From positions 1 through 50,965 of the forward strand of contig NZ_FCNV02000020.1 of assembly GCF_001544615.1 (NCBI RefSeq): 50,965 nucleotides of DNA, in the 5' to 3' direction. The notes beneath the pieces are model-generated. The model was not told the DNA's origin. It saw only the letters and a program-made list of their open reading frames with translations, and ran no database searches. How positions within the stretch are numbered: the stretch's first letter is position 1; each line of letters starts with the position of its first letter. Both the position numbers and the translations under genes were made by a program. This document shows positions 7,753 through 15,560 of this stretch, one piece after another. The stretch comes from Caballeronia concitans. GTDB lineage: Bacteria > Pseudomonadota > Gammaproteobacteria > Burkholderiales > Burkholderiaceae.

Positions 7753-8619
7753 ATGGCCAAGAAGTCCACAGCGTCGGCTCCGGGCGCGCCCGATCCGTCC
7801 AACAAACACGAAATCCGTCCCGGTCAGTCGATCGAACTGCTGAAGGAACTGCACATCCTCACGCGTGACGGCAAGATGAACCAGGACAGCCGCCGCAAGC
7901 TGAAACAGGTCTATCACCTGTTTCAGTTCATCGAACCGCTTCTGTCCGATGTGCATCAGCGCCAGGGTTCCGTATCGCTCGTCGATCACGGCGCGGGGAA
8001 GTCATACCTCGGGTTCATTCTCTACGATCTCTTCTTCAAGTCTCTGCGCGATCGGTCACACATCTATGGCATCGAGACGCGAGAGGAGCTTGTACAAAAA
8101 TCGGAAGAATTGGCGACGCGCCTGGGCTTCGACGGCATGTCGTTTCTGAATCTGTCGGTGGCCGAATCGATTGACTCGAATTTATTGCCGGATACGGTCG
8201 ATATCGTCACCGCATTGCACGCATGCAATACCGCAACCGACGACGCCATCCACTTCGCTCTGCAGAAGAAGGCGAAATACATCGTCGTCGTGCCGTGTTG
8301 TCAGGCGGAAGTCGCGTCGGTGCTGCGCAAGAATAAGGGACACGCGCTGTCGAAGAACGTGCTGACCGAAATGTGGCGGCATCCGCTGCATACGCGCGAA
8401 TTTGGGAGCCAGATCACAAACGTGTTGCGATGCCTGCAACTCGAATCGCACGGCTATCAGGTAAGCGTGACGGAACTCGTCGGCTGGGAACATTCGATGA
8501 AGAACGAACTCATCATCGCCCAGTTCAAGGACTTGCCGCGCGGCCGGCCGGCGCAGCGGCTTTCGGACGTGCTCGAAACGCTCGGCCTGGAAGAATTGCG
8601 CGAGCGTTTCTTCGCTTGA
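7753..8619 (+). CDS. SAM-dependent methyltransferase, Methyltransf_32 type
   Basis: A 288-residue cytosolic protein. The SAM-binding motif I is VDHGAGKSYLGFILYDL at about residues 77-93. It is followed by an acidic end of beta2 (YGIETREEL) and, later, a conserved VVPCCQAEVA stretch. This combination is typical of the PF13679 family, whose members include RNA- and protein-modifying enzymes of mostly unknown target. The ATG at 7753 (MAKKST) is preferred to one 36 bp upstream because the leading residues there look non-conserved. No strong ribosome site is visible for either. The gene is convergent with DUF1415, 3 bp away. Fold is confident; substrate is unknown. Confidence 0.8.
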   Translation: MAKKSTASAPGAPDPSNKHEIRPGQSIELLKELHILTRDGKMNQDSRRKLKQVYHLFQFIEPLLSDVHQRQGSVSLVDHGAGKSYLGFILYDLFFKSLRDRSHIYGIETREELVQKSEELATRLGFDGMSFLNLSVAESIDSNLLPDTVDIVTALHACNTATDDAIHFALQKKAKYIVVVPCCQAEVASVLRKNKGHALSKNVLTEMWRHPLHTREFGSQITNVLRCLQLESHGYQVSVTELVGWEHSMKNELIIAQFKDLPRGRPAQRLSDVLETLGLEELRERFFA

Positions 8620-8622
8620 TGT

Positions 8623-9177
8623 TCACTGCTTGTCCATCCAAGCCTTGAAGCCGTCGAGACCCAAGCGGCGCAGCGTTTCGATGTTGCGCTCGTAGATATC
8701 GGCGGCATCGGGAAAGGCGGCGACCGCGCGATCGATGCTCGCCTCGCGAATCAAATGGAAGATCGGAAACGGGGCGCGATTCGTGTAGTTGTCGATATCG
8801 TCGGGTTCGGTGCCGTCGAACTGATAGTGCGGATGAAAGCTCGCGATCTGCAGATCGCCCGCGAGTCCCAAATCGTTGAGCAGGCGGTCGGCGAAGAAGA
8901 GGGCGTCGTTGTAATCGGTGAAGTCGGGGAACGCGTGCGGCGTGATGAAAAGCGTCGTGTCGATGTTCTCGGGATCGCTCTCATGCAATAGCCGCAATTC
9001 GTCCGCCAGTTCGACGACCACGTCTTCCACGTTGCGCGCGTCGCTGACGGCGTAGCGGATCTGTCCCTTCACATGCACGCTCTTGGCGAACGGGCACAGA
9101 TTAAGGCCGATCACCGCGCGCGTGAGCCAGTGCTGTGTGGCCGCGATCACTTCGTCGCGGGTGCGTGCGTCCATCAT
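8623..9177 (-). CDS. DUF1415 family protein
   Basis: A 184-residue protein matching DUF1415 along its whole length. The family's N-terminal block is present (TRDEVIAATQHWLTRAVIGL, then NLCPFAKSVHV with a conserved Cys), as is the central FITPHAFPDF and DYNDALFFADRLL, and FHPHYQFDG with conserved histidines. Function is unknown in the family; the Cys and His residues suggest metal or redox chemistry. Its ATG overlaps the stop of the upstream tetR-type gene by 4 bp (ATGA), so the two are translationally coupled. A second ATG follows immediately. Confidence 0.85.
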   Translation of the reverse strand: MMDARTRDEVIAATQHWLTRAVIGLNLCPFAKSVHVKGQIRYAVSDARNVEDVVVELADELRLLHESDPENIDTTLFITPHAFPDFTDYNDALFFADRLLNDLGLAGDLQIASFHPHYQFDGTEPDDIDNYTNRAPFPIFHLIREASIDRAVAAFPDAADIYERNIETLRRLGLDGFKAWMDKQ

Positions 9178-9833
9178 GAGTTTTCCTGAATTCCGTCGTT
9201 GATGCGGTCCGGCGCACACGCCGCGTCGATCAACGTTCGCGCGATGCGCGGCGCCGCACACAGCGGCCCGGAGCCTGGGCCATAAGTCTGACTGGTCGCG
9301 TAGATGCCGTCGATCAGCAGCGCGAGCGATTCTGCCAGTTCCCGCGGATTTTTCGCGCCCGCCGCCTGCGATATTTCGATGAAACGCGACATCACATAAG
9401 CCTTGTTCCGTTCGACGAGTTGCCGCGCCGGATGCGCCGGATCGCCGAACTCGCACGCGACGTTGACGAACGGGCAGCCGCGATAATCCGGCGCGGACGC
9501 GCGCCTCACCAGATCCTCGAACACTTGCACGAGCTGTTTCGACGGCGCTTCGGGGTGCTTCGCAACGCTCGCTTCGAAACGGCGCCGAAAGCCGTCGTCC
9601 ATGCGTTCCAGATACGCGACGACGAGCTCGTCCTTCGACGCGAACTGCCGATAAAGGCTCATCTTGTTGACGCCCGCGCGCTCAACGACGGCATCGACGC
9701 CCACCGCGCGAATGCCCTCGCGATAAAACAAGGCCTGCGCCGCGTCGAGCAGTTGCTCCTGCGCGGTCGCGGCGTCGGTCCGAACCTGGCGGCGAGCCGT
9801 GGATTTCGGCTGATCGGCGGATGATCGTGTCAA
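9174..9833 (-). CDS. TetR-family transcriptional regulator
   Basis: A 219-residue repressor. The N-terminal helix-turn-helix (AVGVDAVVERAGVNKMSLYR, then QFASKDELV) lies at about residues 32-65. The remainder is a helical ligand-binding domain with the CPFVNVACEF segment found in the TetR C-terminal family that includes AcrR/YcdC relatives. The start is a TTG at 9833, chosen because AAGGA lies a few bases upstream and no ATG occurs between there and the HTH. The frame stays open far upstream, but that sequence is the antisense of the divergent MFS gene. The gene diverges from that MFS gene across a 16-bp palindrome and is coupled to DUF1415 downstream. Confidence 0.85.
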   Translation of the reverse strand: MTRSSADQPKSTARRQVRTDAATAQEQLLDAAQALFYREGIRAVGVDAVVERAGVNKMSLYRQFASKDELVVAYLERMDDGFRRRFEASVAKHPEAPSKQLVQVFEDLVRRASAPDYRGCPFVNVACEFGDPAHPARQLVERNKAYVMSRFIEISQAAGAKNPRELAESLALLIDGIYATSQTYGPGSGPLCAAPRIARTLIDAACAPDRINDGIQENS

Positions 9834-9860
9834 GGCGGTTCCTTCAAATGTGCGTCGGCC

Positions 9861-9889
9861 TTGACATGTTACCGATCGGTAACTAAGCT
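9861..9889 (+). promoter_or_regulatory. Promoter of the MFS gene with a TetR operator in its spacer
   Basis: TTGACA (9861-9866), a 17-bp spacer and TAAGCT (9884-9889) form a promoter for the MFS gene at 9951. The spacer contains the perfect 16-bp palindrome GTTACCGATCGGTAAC (9868-9883), which is a typical TetR-family operator. A repressor bound there would block RNA polymerase directly. The site is 35 bp from the tetR start, so autoregulation is likely. Confidence 0.72.
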
Positions 9890-9950
9890 CGCAACTCTGA
9901 TGTGACAGAGCGGTCACGATCCAAACGAAAGATAACGAACCGGAGCGACG

Positions 9951-11234
9951 ATGAACTGGGTAGCGAGACGGCTGAACGGCCGGATGCATTACGGATGGGT
10001 CGCGGTTGGCGTCGTGTTTCTGGTTCTGCTCGCGGCCGCCGGCACGCGCGCGACGCCGAGCGTGATGATGTTGCCGCTCGAGAAGCAGTTCGGCTGGTCG
10101 CGCGGCACGATCTCGCTCGCCATTTCCGTCAATCTCGCGCTGTACGGCTTGACCGGCCCGTTCGCCGCCGCCGCGATGCAACGCTTCGGCGTCCGTCCGA
10201 CGGTGCTCGGCGCGCTCGCGACGCTGGCCGCCGGCGTCGGCCTCTCGTCGATGATGACCGCGCCGTGGCAAATGGTGCTCGTCTGGGGCGTGATGGTCGG
10301 CGGAGCGACGGGCGTCGCGGCGCTCACGCTGTCGGCGACAGTGGTGAATCGCTGGTTCACGACGCATCGCGGCCTGGCGATGGGCATTCTCACCGCGAGT
10401 TCGGCGACCGGCCAGCTCGTGTTCCTGCCGTTCCTCGCCTCGCTTTCGGAGCATCACGGATGGCGGCCGGTGGTGTTCGTCGTGGCGGCGGCGACCGCGC
10501 TCGTGCTGCCGCTCGTCGCGTGGCTCTTGCCCGAGCGGCCCGCCGATCTCGCGCTGCGCCCCGTCGGCGAAACGGCCGACGCGCCGGCCGGCCCCGCGCC
10601 CGCGCCGAAAAATCCGATCAAGGTGGCGTTCGGCGCGCTGGCATCGGCGAGCAAGACGCGCGATTTCTGGCTGCTCTTCTTCAGCTTCTTCGTCTGCGGC
10701 GCGAGCACGAACGGCTACGTCGGCACGCATCTGATCGCCATGTGTTCTGACTACGGCATGACGCAGGTGCAAGGCGCGACGCTGCTCGCCGCGATGGGCA
10801 TCTTCGATTTGTTCGGCACGACGCTCTCGGGCTGGCTCTCCGACCGCTTCAACGCGCGCGTGCTGCTGTTCTGGTACTACGGTCTGCGCGGACTGTCGCT
10901 GATTTATCTGCCCTATGCGTTCGGCATCGATTTCTTCGGTCTGCCGCTCTTCGCCGTGTTCTACGGTCTCGACTGGATCGCCACCGTGCCGCCGACCGTG
11001 CGCCTCGCCACCGATGTCTACGGCAAGGAATCCGCGCCGATCGTGTTCGGCTGGATCGTCGCGGGGCATCAACTCGGCGCGGCGTTCGCGGCGCTCGGCG
11101 GCGGCATGCTGCGCTCGAGCCTCGGCAGCTACACCGTCGCCACGATGATCTCGGGCAGCCTGTGCCTCGTCGCGGCAGTCGCGGTGCTTCGCATCAACCG
11201 CGCGCGGCGCTCGGTGGGCGTCGCTGCGACCTGA
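9951..11234 (+). CDS. MFS transporter, monocarboxylate/oxalate-formate antiporter type
   Basis: A 427-residue inner-membrane protein with twelve predicted helices. It opens with MHYGWVAVGVVFLVLLAAAG and ALEKQFGWSRG-like features typical of the monocarboxylate porter and oxalate:formate antiporter branch of MFS. A long cytoplasmic loop rich in Pro and Ala (about 205-222) separates the two six-helix halves. The start has a CGGAG ribosome site. Transcription is predicted to be controlled by the divergent TetR protein, so export or import of a compound sensed by that regulator is likely. The substrate is unknown. Confidence 0.85.
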   Translation: MNWVARRLNGRMHYGWVAVGVVFLVLLAAAGTRATPSVMMLPLEKQFGWSRGTISLAISVNLALYGLTGPFAAAAMQRFGVRPTVLGALATLAAGVGLSSMMTAPWQMVLVWGVMVGGATGVAALTLSATVVNRWFTTHRGLAMGILTASSATGQLVFLPFLASLSEHHGWRPVVFVVAAATALVLPLVAWLLPERPADLALRPVGETADAPAGPAPAPKNPIKVAFGALASASKTRDFWLLFFSFFVCGASTNGYVGTHLIAMCSDYGMTQVQGATLLAAMGIFDLFGTTLSGWLSDRFNARVLLFWYYGLRGLSLIYLPYAFGIDFFGLPLFAVFYGLDWIATVPPTVRLATDVYGKESAPIVFGWIVAGHQLGAAFAALGGGMLRSSLGSYTVATMISGSLCLVAAVAVLRINRARRSVGVAAT

Positions 11235-11264
11235 CGCATCCTTGTTCTATGCTTGTCGTCGAAG

Positions 11265-11290
11265 CGGCGCGCTTTTGCGGAAGCGCGCCG
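11265..11290 (+). terminator. Hairpin between MFS and nitroreductase genes
   Basis: CGGCGCGCTT (11265-11274) and AAGCGCGCCG (11281-11290) form a perfect 10-bp stem with a 6-nt loop, followed by TTCGCCTTTC. It could terminate or attenuate transcription from the MFS gene. The U tract is imperfect. Confidence 0.5.
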
Positions 11291-11320
11291 TTCGCCTTTC
11301 AACCGAACGAGGAATCCGCC

Positions 11321-11917
11321 ATGAGCGCAAAACCCGCTCCGACCGATGTCGACATACACGAACTGATCGCCGGCCGATGGAGTCCGCGCGCGTATGCCGA
11401 CAAGCCCGTCGATCGCGCGCAGTTGCATCAACTGCTGGAGGCGGCGCGCTGGGCGCCGTCGTCGAATAATTTGCAGCCGTGGCGGTTTGTCGTGTTCGAC
11501 CGTCATCGCGATAAAGCCGCGTTCCAGCGCGCGTTCGATACGCTCGCGCCGTCCAACCAGAAGTGGAACGCGAGCGTGCCGGTGCTGATCTGCGTCGCGG
11601 CGTCCACGCTCACGCCGAAGGGCGAGCCAAACCGCACGGCGGCTTACGACACCGGCGCGGCGTCGATGGCGCTCGTGCTTCAGGCGCACGCGATGGGACT
11701 CGCCACGCACCAGATGGGCGGCTTCGACCGCGACGCGTTCCGCGCGGCGTTCGCGATTCCCGAAGACGCGCAGTTGATCGCGATGATCGCGATCGGGCAT
11801 CACGGCGACGCGAGCCAGCTCGACGAAGCGCTGCGCGAGCGCGAAGCCGCGCCGCGGGCGCGTCGGGCGATCGGCGAAACCGCGTTCGACGGCGCGTGGG
11901 GCGAGGCGTTCGAGTGA
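11321..11917 (+). CDS. Nitroreductase family protein
   Basis: A 198-residue FMN-dependent oxidoreductase of the nitroreductase superfamily. The N-terminal phosphate/FMN-binding block RWSPRAYADKPV (about 20-31) and WAPSSNNLQPWRFVV (about 47-61) are diagnostic. AIAIGHHG-like residues near 150-158 complete the FMN site. Such enzymes use NAD(P)H to reduce nitroaromatics, quinones or related compounds; the natural substrate is open. ATG at 11321 is preceded by GAGGA. It lies 86 bp after the MFS gene on the same strand but behind a hairpin, so co-transcription is uncertain. Confidence 0.87.
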   Translation: MSAKPAPTDVDIHELIAGRWSPRAYADKPVDRAQLHQLLEAARWAPSSNNLQPWRFVVFDRHRDKAAFQRAFDTLAPSNQKWNASVPVLICVAASTLTPKGEPNRTAAYDTGAASMALVLQAHAMGLATHQMGGFDRDAFRAAFAIPEDAQLIAMIAIGHHGDASQLDEALREREAAPRARRAIGETAFDGAWGEAFE

Positions 11918-11924
11918 ACGCGCG

Positions 11925-13412
11925 TCAGGCTTCGTCGGCGGCGGAAAGCGGGCGCGCCACGTCTTCCAGCGACCTGCGTTCCGCCGCGACGCCCCAGATG
12001 CCCGCCACGACCGCCGCAGCCACCATTAGCCCCGAGCCGATCAGATAGCCGACGAACACCGCGCCGCGCTCGTGCGTGTCGATGAGCCGCCCGAACAGCG
12101 TCGGCCCGATGATGCCGCCGAGCGCCGTGCCGAACGCATAGAACACGGCAATGGCGAGCGCGCGGATCTCGAGCGGAAACGTCTCGCTCACGGTCAGATA
12201 GGCGGAACTCGCCGCCGCCGACGCGAAGAAGAAGATCACCATCCACGCGGCCGTCTGTGTCATGACGGTGAGCATGCCTTGCGTGAACATCCAGCCGCTC
12301 AGCGTCAGCAGCACGCCCGAAATGCCGTACGTGAACGCGATCATGCGTCGCCGGCCGAGCACGTCGAACAGCCGGCCGAGCACGAGCGGACCGAGGAAGT
12401 TTCCGGCGGCGAACGGCAGCACATACCAGCCGATGTGATCGCCCGGCACGTGATAGAAGTCCGTCAGCACGAGCGCGTAGGTGAAAAATATTGCGTTGTA
12501 GAAGAACGCCTGCGCGGTCATGAGCGTCAGGCCGACGAGCGAGCGCTGCCGATGCGCGTTGAAGAGCGTATGCGCGACTTCCTTAAGCGGCGTGTGTTCG
12601 CGCGCATGCAGCCGCAGCGGCTTGACGGGCGCCTCGGCGATCAGGACGCCGTGCTCGTGGAAATGCGCTTCGATTTCCTCGACGATCCGCCGCGCTTCGT
12701 CCGCGCGATTGTGCGTGATGAGCCAACGCGGGCTTTCCGGCACCCACATTCGCATGAAGAGGATGGTGAGCCCCAACGCCGCGCCGATCAGGAAGCACGC
12801 GCGCCAGCCCCAGTCGGGCGGCAACATGCCGGGATCGAGCAGCACGATCGACCCCGCCGCGCCGATTCCAGCGCCGACCCAGAACGTGCCGTTGATCGCG
12901 AGATCGGTCCAGCCGCGCAGGCGCGCGGGCGTGAATTCCTGAATCGTCGAATTGATGGCCGTGTATTCCCCGCCGATGCCCGCGCCGGTCAGAAAGCGAA
13001 ACAGCACGAACGAAGCGAGATTCCACGAGAACGCGGTCGCGGCGGTCGCGGCGACGTAGAGAAAGAGCGTGATGAAGAAGAGTTTGCGGCGCCCGAGCCG
13101 GTCCGTGAGCCAGCCGAACCCGAGCGCGCCGAGCACCGCGCCCGCGATATACGCGCTCCCGGCGATACCGACATCGGCGTTCGAAAACTGGAGCGCGGGA
13201 CTCGTCTTCAGCGCGCTCGCGACGGCGCCCGCGAGCGTGACTTCGAGCCCGTCGAGCAGCCAAGTGACCCCGAGCGCCGACACGATCAGCGTATGAAAGC
13301 GGCCCCACGGGAGGCGGTCGAGCCGCCCCGGCAGGTCGGTTTCGATGATCTCCGGCCGATCGTCCGGCGTTTCCATCGAACGATTCTCATGCGGTGCGGT
13401 GGTCTCGTTCAT
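11925..13412 (-). CDS. MFS transporter, sugar/aromatic acid:H+ symporter type
   Basis: A protein of about 495 residues. After a hydrophilic N-terminus (about 35 residues) come twelve predicted helices. The inter-helix motif DRLGRRK follows helix 2 and VPESPRWLITHNR follows helix 6, both signatures of the sugar porter/metabolite:H+ symporter branch. The central loop carries a charged segment (EARRIVEEIEAHF). MNETTAPHENRS at 13412 is taken as the start; METPDDRPE at 13376 is an alternative with a GAGAA ribosome site. The gene is convergent with the nitroreductase gene and divergent from the Hsp70 gene. Substrate unknown. Confidence 0.83.
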   Translation of the reverse strand: MNETTAPHENRSMETPDDRPEIIETDLPGRLDRLPWGRFHTLIVSALGVTWLLDGLEVTLAGAVASALKTSPALQFSNADVGIAGSAYIAGAVLGALGFGWLTDRLGRRKLFFITLFLYVAATAATAFSWNLASFVLFRFLTGAGIGGEYTAINSTIQEFTPARLRGWTDLAINGTFWVGAGIGAAGSIVLLDPGMLPPDWGWRACFLIGAALGLTILFMRMWVPESPRWLITHNRADEARRIVEEIEAHFHEHGVLIAEAPVKPLRLHAREHTPLKEVAHTLFNAHRQRSLVGLTLMTAQAFFYNAIFFTYALVLTDFYHVPGDHIGWYVLPFAAGNFLGPLVLGRLFDVLGRRRMIAFTYGISGVLLTLSGWMFTQGMLTVMTQTAAWMVIFFFASAAASSAYLTVSETFPLEIRALAIAVFYAFGTALGGIIGPTLFGRLIDTHERGAVFVGYLIGSGLMVAAAVVAGIWGVAAERRSLEDVARPLSAADEA

Positions 13413-13509
13413 ATCCGGAGCGTCGATGGTCGGAAACGTAGCGCGGCGAGCAAAGCGCATTCCGCTTTGGTGGGATCAATGTGCCGGGTTATATTTATCT
13501 TTTCCGCGA

Positions 13510-13538
13510 TTGATGCGCCGCGCTGGACGTGTTAAAAA
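13510..13538 (+). promoter_or_regulatory. Candidate promoter of the Hsp70-like gene
   Basis: TTGATG (13510-13515), a 17-bp spacer and TAAAAA (13533-13538) would start transcription near 13545, about 50 nt before the ATG. There is no heat-shock (sigma32-like) consensus. Confidence 0.4.
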
Positions 13539-13594
13539 CGCCGTCCACGATTTTTTGATACGCGGCGTTGCCCCGCGACGCCGCCGCGACTCCC

Positions 13595-14845
13595 ATGACT
13601 TACTGCGCGATCGATTTCGGCACGTCGAATTCCGCCGTTGCCTTGCCCGACGGCCTGCGGATGCGGCTCGCGCCCGTCGAGGGCGACGCGACAACGCTGC
13701 CGACCGCCGTCTTCTTCAACACCGACGAGAACAATCAGTCTTACGGCCGTGCGGCGCTGGAAGCGTATATCGACGGTTTCGACGGCCGTCTGATGCGCTC
13801 GATGAAGAGCATTCTCGGTTCGCCGCTCGCGGACAACGTCACCGATCTCGGCGACGGCTCGGCCATCAAATATACCGACGTCATCACGCTGTTCCTGCAG
13901 CATTTGAAGCAGAAGGCGCAAGCGGTGGCCGCCGAGCCGCTGACGCGCGCGGTCCTGGGCCGCCCGGTGTTCTTCGTCGACGACGATCCGCGCGCCGACC
14001 GCATGGCGCAAAAGCAGCTCGAAGCGTGCGCGCATGCCGTCGGCTTCGGCGAAATCCAGTTTCAGTATGAACCGATTGCCGCCGCGTTCGACTACGAAGC
14101 GCGTCTCACGCAGGAAGGACTCGTGCTCGTGGCGGATATCGGCGGCGGTACGTCGGACTTTTCGCTCGTGCGCGTGGGGCCGGAGCGCGCGCGTCATCTG
14201 GACCGCAAGGGCGACGTGCTCGCGCACCACGGCGTGCACGTGGCCGGCACGGACTTCGACCGGCGCGTCGAACTCGCGACCATTCTGCGTCAGCTGGGCT
14301 ATCAGGCGCTCGACCCGCAGGGCCGCGAGGTGCCGAATCGCGTGTATTTCGATCTCGCGACGTGGCATCTGATCAATACGGTCTATGCGCCGAAGCGCGT
14401 CGGCGAGTTGCGGCTCATGCGTCACCTTTACGTGGAGCCGCGTCATCACGACCGGCTGATGCGCGTCGTCGATCGCCGGCTCGGGCACGCGCTGACCGCG
14501 CACGCGGAAGAAGCGAAGATCGACGTATCGGCGGGCGGCGTGACCGAAATCGACCTGGAGGAAATCGAGGAAGCGCTGCGCGTGCCGTTCGACGAGCAGC
14601 AATTGATCGATGCAGGGCAGGACGAGACGCGGCGTATCGTCGAGACGGCGCTCGAGACGGTGAAGCGCGCGGGCGTCGGCGCGGCGGATGTCGGCGCGGT
14701 CTATTTCACCGGCGGCACCACCGGCCTGCGCTTTCTGTCGGATGCGCTCGCGGCGGCGTTTCCGGGCGCGCAGCCGGTGTTCGGCGACCGGCTCGCGAGC
14801 GTCGCGACCGGACTCGGCATTTACGCGCAGCGCGTATTCGCCTGA
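13595..14845 (+). CDS. yegD: Hsp70-family protein (YegD-like)
   Basis: A 416-residue actin-fold ATPase consisting of the nucleotide-binding domain alone. Phosphate loop 1 is IDFGTSNSAVALP near the N-terminus, phosphate loop 2 is VADIGGGTSDFSLV in the middle, and the adenosine motif FTGGTTGLRFL lies near the C-terminus. There is no DnaK-type substrate-binding domain, and no dnaJ or grpE lies nearby. E. coli YegD has similar architecture and an unclear role. The ATG at 13595 places MTYCAIDFG directly at the fold start; a TTG 27 bp upstream is possible. The gene is followed by a strong shared terminator. Confidence 0.83.
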   Translation: MTYCAIDFGTSNSAVALPDGLRMRLAPVEGDATTLPTAVFFNTDENNQSYGRAALEAYIDGFDGRLMRSMKSILGSPLADNVTDLGDGSAIKYTDVITLFLQHLKQKAQAVAAEPLTRAVLGRPVFFVDDDPRADRMAQKQLEACAHAVGFGEIQFQYEPIAAAFDYEARLTQEGLVLVADIGGGTSDFSLVRVGPERARHLDRKGDVLAHHGVHVAGTDFDRRVELATILRQLGYQALDPQGREVPNRVYFDLATWHLINTVYAPKRVGELRLMRHLYVEPRHHDRLMRVVDRRLGHALTAHAEEAKIDVSAGGVTEIDLEEIEEALRVPFDEQQLIDAGQDETRRIVETALETVKRAGVGAADVGAVYFTGGTTGLRFLSDALAAAFPGAQPVFGDRLASVATGLGIYAQRVFA

Positions 14846-14865
14846 TAAATTCGGCGCACCAATGC

Positions 14866-14892
14866 AAAAACCCCGCATGCGCGGGGTTTTTT
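14866..14892. terminator. Bidirectional terminator between Hsp70 gene and cspA
   Basis: AAAAACCCCGC and GCGGGGTTTTTT flank a 4-nt loop (ATGC) between two convergent genes. A and T runs on both sides let it act in both directions. Confidence 0.92.
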
Positions 14893-14908
14893 CTTGAACT
14901 CAGCAGGC

Positions 14909-15112
14909 TTAGGCCGGCTTGATGTTCGCAGCTTGCTTGCCCTTCGGGCCAGTCTTCACTTCGTAGGTCACCTTCTGGTTTTCCTGAAGCGTCTTGAAGC
15001 CTTCGATGCGGATTTCCGAGAAGTGCGCGAACAGATCTTCGCCGCCGCCATCCGGGGTGATGAAGCCAAAGCCCTTTGCGTCATTGAACCACTTGACGGT
15101 ACCGGTTTCCAT
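14909..15112 (-). CDS. cspA: Cold-shock protein CspA
   Basis: A 67-residue single cold-shock domain that binds single-stranded RNA and DNA as an RNA chaperone. RNP1 is KGFGFITP and RNP2 is LFAHFSEI; the N-terminus [11 protein letters not shown] is invariant in the family. An in-frame open stretch continues upstream into the leader but encodes unrelated residues, so METGTVKWF at 15112 is the start, with GGA about 10 nt before it. A leader of about 140 nt is predicted, which is the usual arrangement for temperature-responsive csp mRNAs. Confidence 0.96.
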   Translation of the reverse strand: METGTVKWFNDAKGFGFITPDGGGEDLFAHFSEIRIEGFKTLQENQKVTYEVKTGPKGKQAANIKPA

Positions 15113-15252
15113 ATTACTTATTCCAAAAAATTTGATGATTAAGGCCGAAGCCAGGGGTGCATGAAAATCAAGGAAGGGGCAATGGGACCAACCGGAGTAC
15201 CGTAATGGCGAACTACGAAAGAACCACTTCACTCGCCACTTGAAATCCTGCA
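15113..15252 (-). promoter_or_regulatory. Long 5' UTR of cspA
   Basis: The predicted start site near 15252 leaves about 140 nt of untranslated leader with no better start codon. Long leaders of cspA-type genes refold with temperature. I infer the same role here but did not resolve its structure. Confidence 0.55.
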
Positions 15253-15258
15253 AGAAGG

Positions 15259-15287
15259 TTTATACGGCGAAACCATTTCGCGGTCAA
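15259..15287 (-). promoter_or_regulatory. Promoter of cspA
   Basis: On the minus strand TTGACC (15287-15282), a 17-bp spacer and TATAAA (15264-15259) form a near-consensus sigma70 promoter pointing at cspA. Confidence 0.75.
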
Positions 15288-15421
15288 ATAATATCCGACC
15301 AGTCTGAGGGGGTTTTTTTGAGACAGGTTGCCGATCCTTCCAGGACCGACTTTTCCGCCCGCCGTTCGTCACCTGCCCGTTAAAAAAGCGTGTTTCCTGA
15401 CTGACTGCACTGCATTAGAAA

Positions 15422-15464
15422 GGTGCAACCGTTAAACTACGCGCCTCGTTAGAGGGGTTGCACC
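15422..15464. repeat. 9-bp inverted repeat upstream of the APC permease gene
   Basis: GGTGCAACC (15422-15430) and GGTTGCACC (15456-15464) are perfect inverted copies separated by 25 bp, about 100 bp before the permease start. In RNA they would close a hairpin; in DNA they could be two operator arms. The rest of 15288-15560 shows no gene. Confidence 0.55.
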
Positions 15465-15560
15465 AGCGTCGCTGGATCGCCGGTACGGTTGCCGGCATCC
15501 TGGCGGGCGCGGCTTGCCGTGTTCGACTCGCGGGCGACGCGAGACATTGGAGAAGGATAA

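Noticed and set aside
9834-11072. Long open extension upstream of the tetR-type gene.
   Set aside because: It is antisense to the MFS gene. The TTG at 9833 has a ribosome site and fits the TetR family N-terminus.
13524-13556. Hairpin TGGACG/CGTCCA followed by six Ts before the Hsp70-like gene.
   Set aside because: The stem is only 6 bp with a loop that holds the presumed -10 box. It could be a weak attenuator but support is too thin.
15113-15253. In-frame extension of cspA into its leader.
   Set aside because: CspA proteins start at the GTVKWF block; the upstream residues match nothing and the region fits a long 5' UTR.
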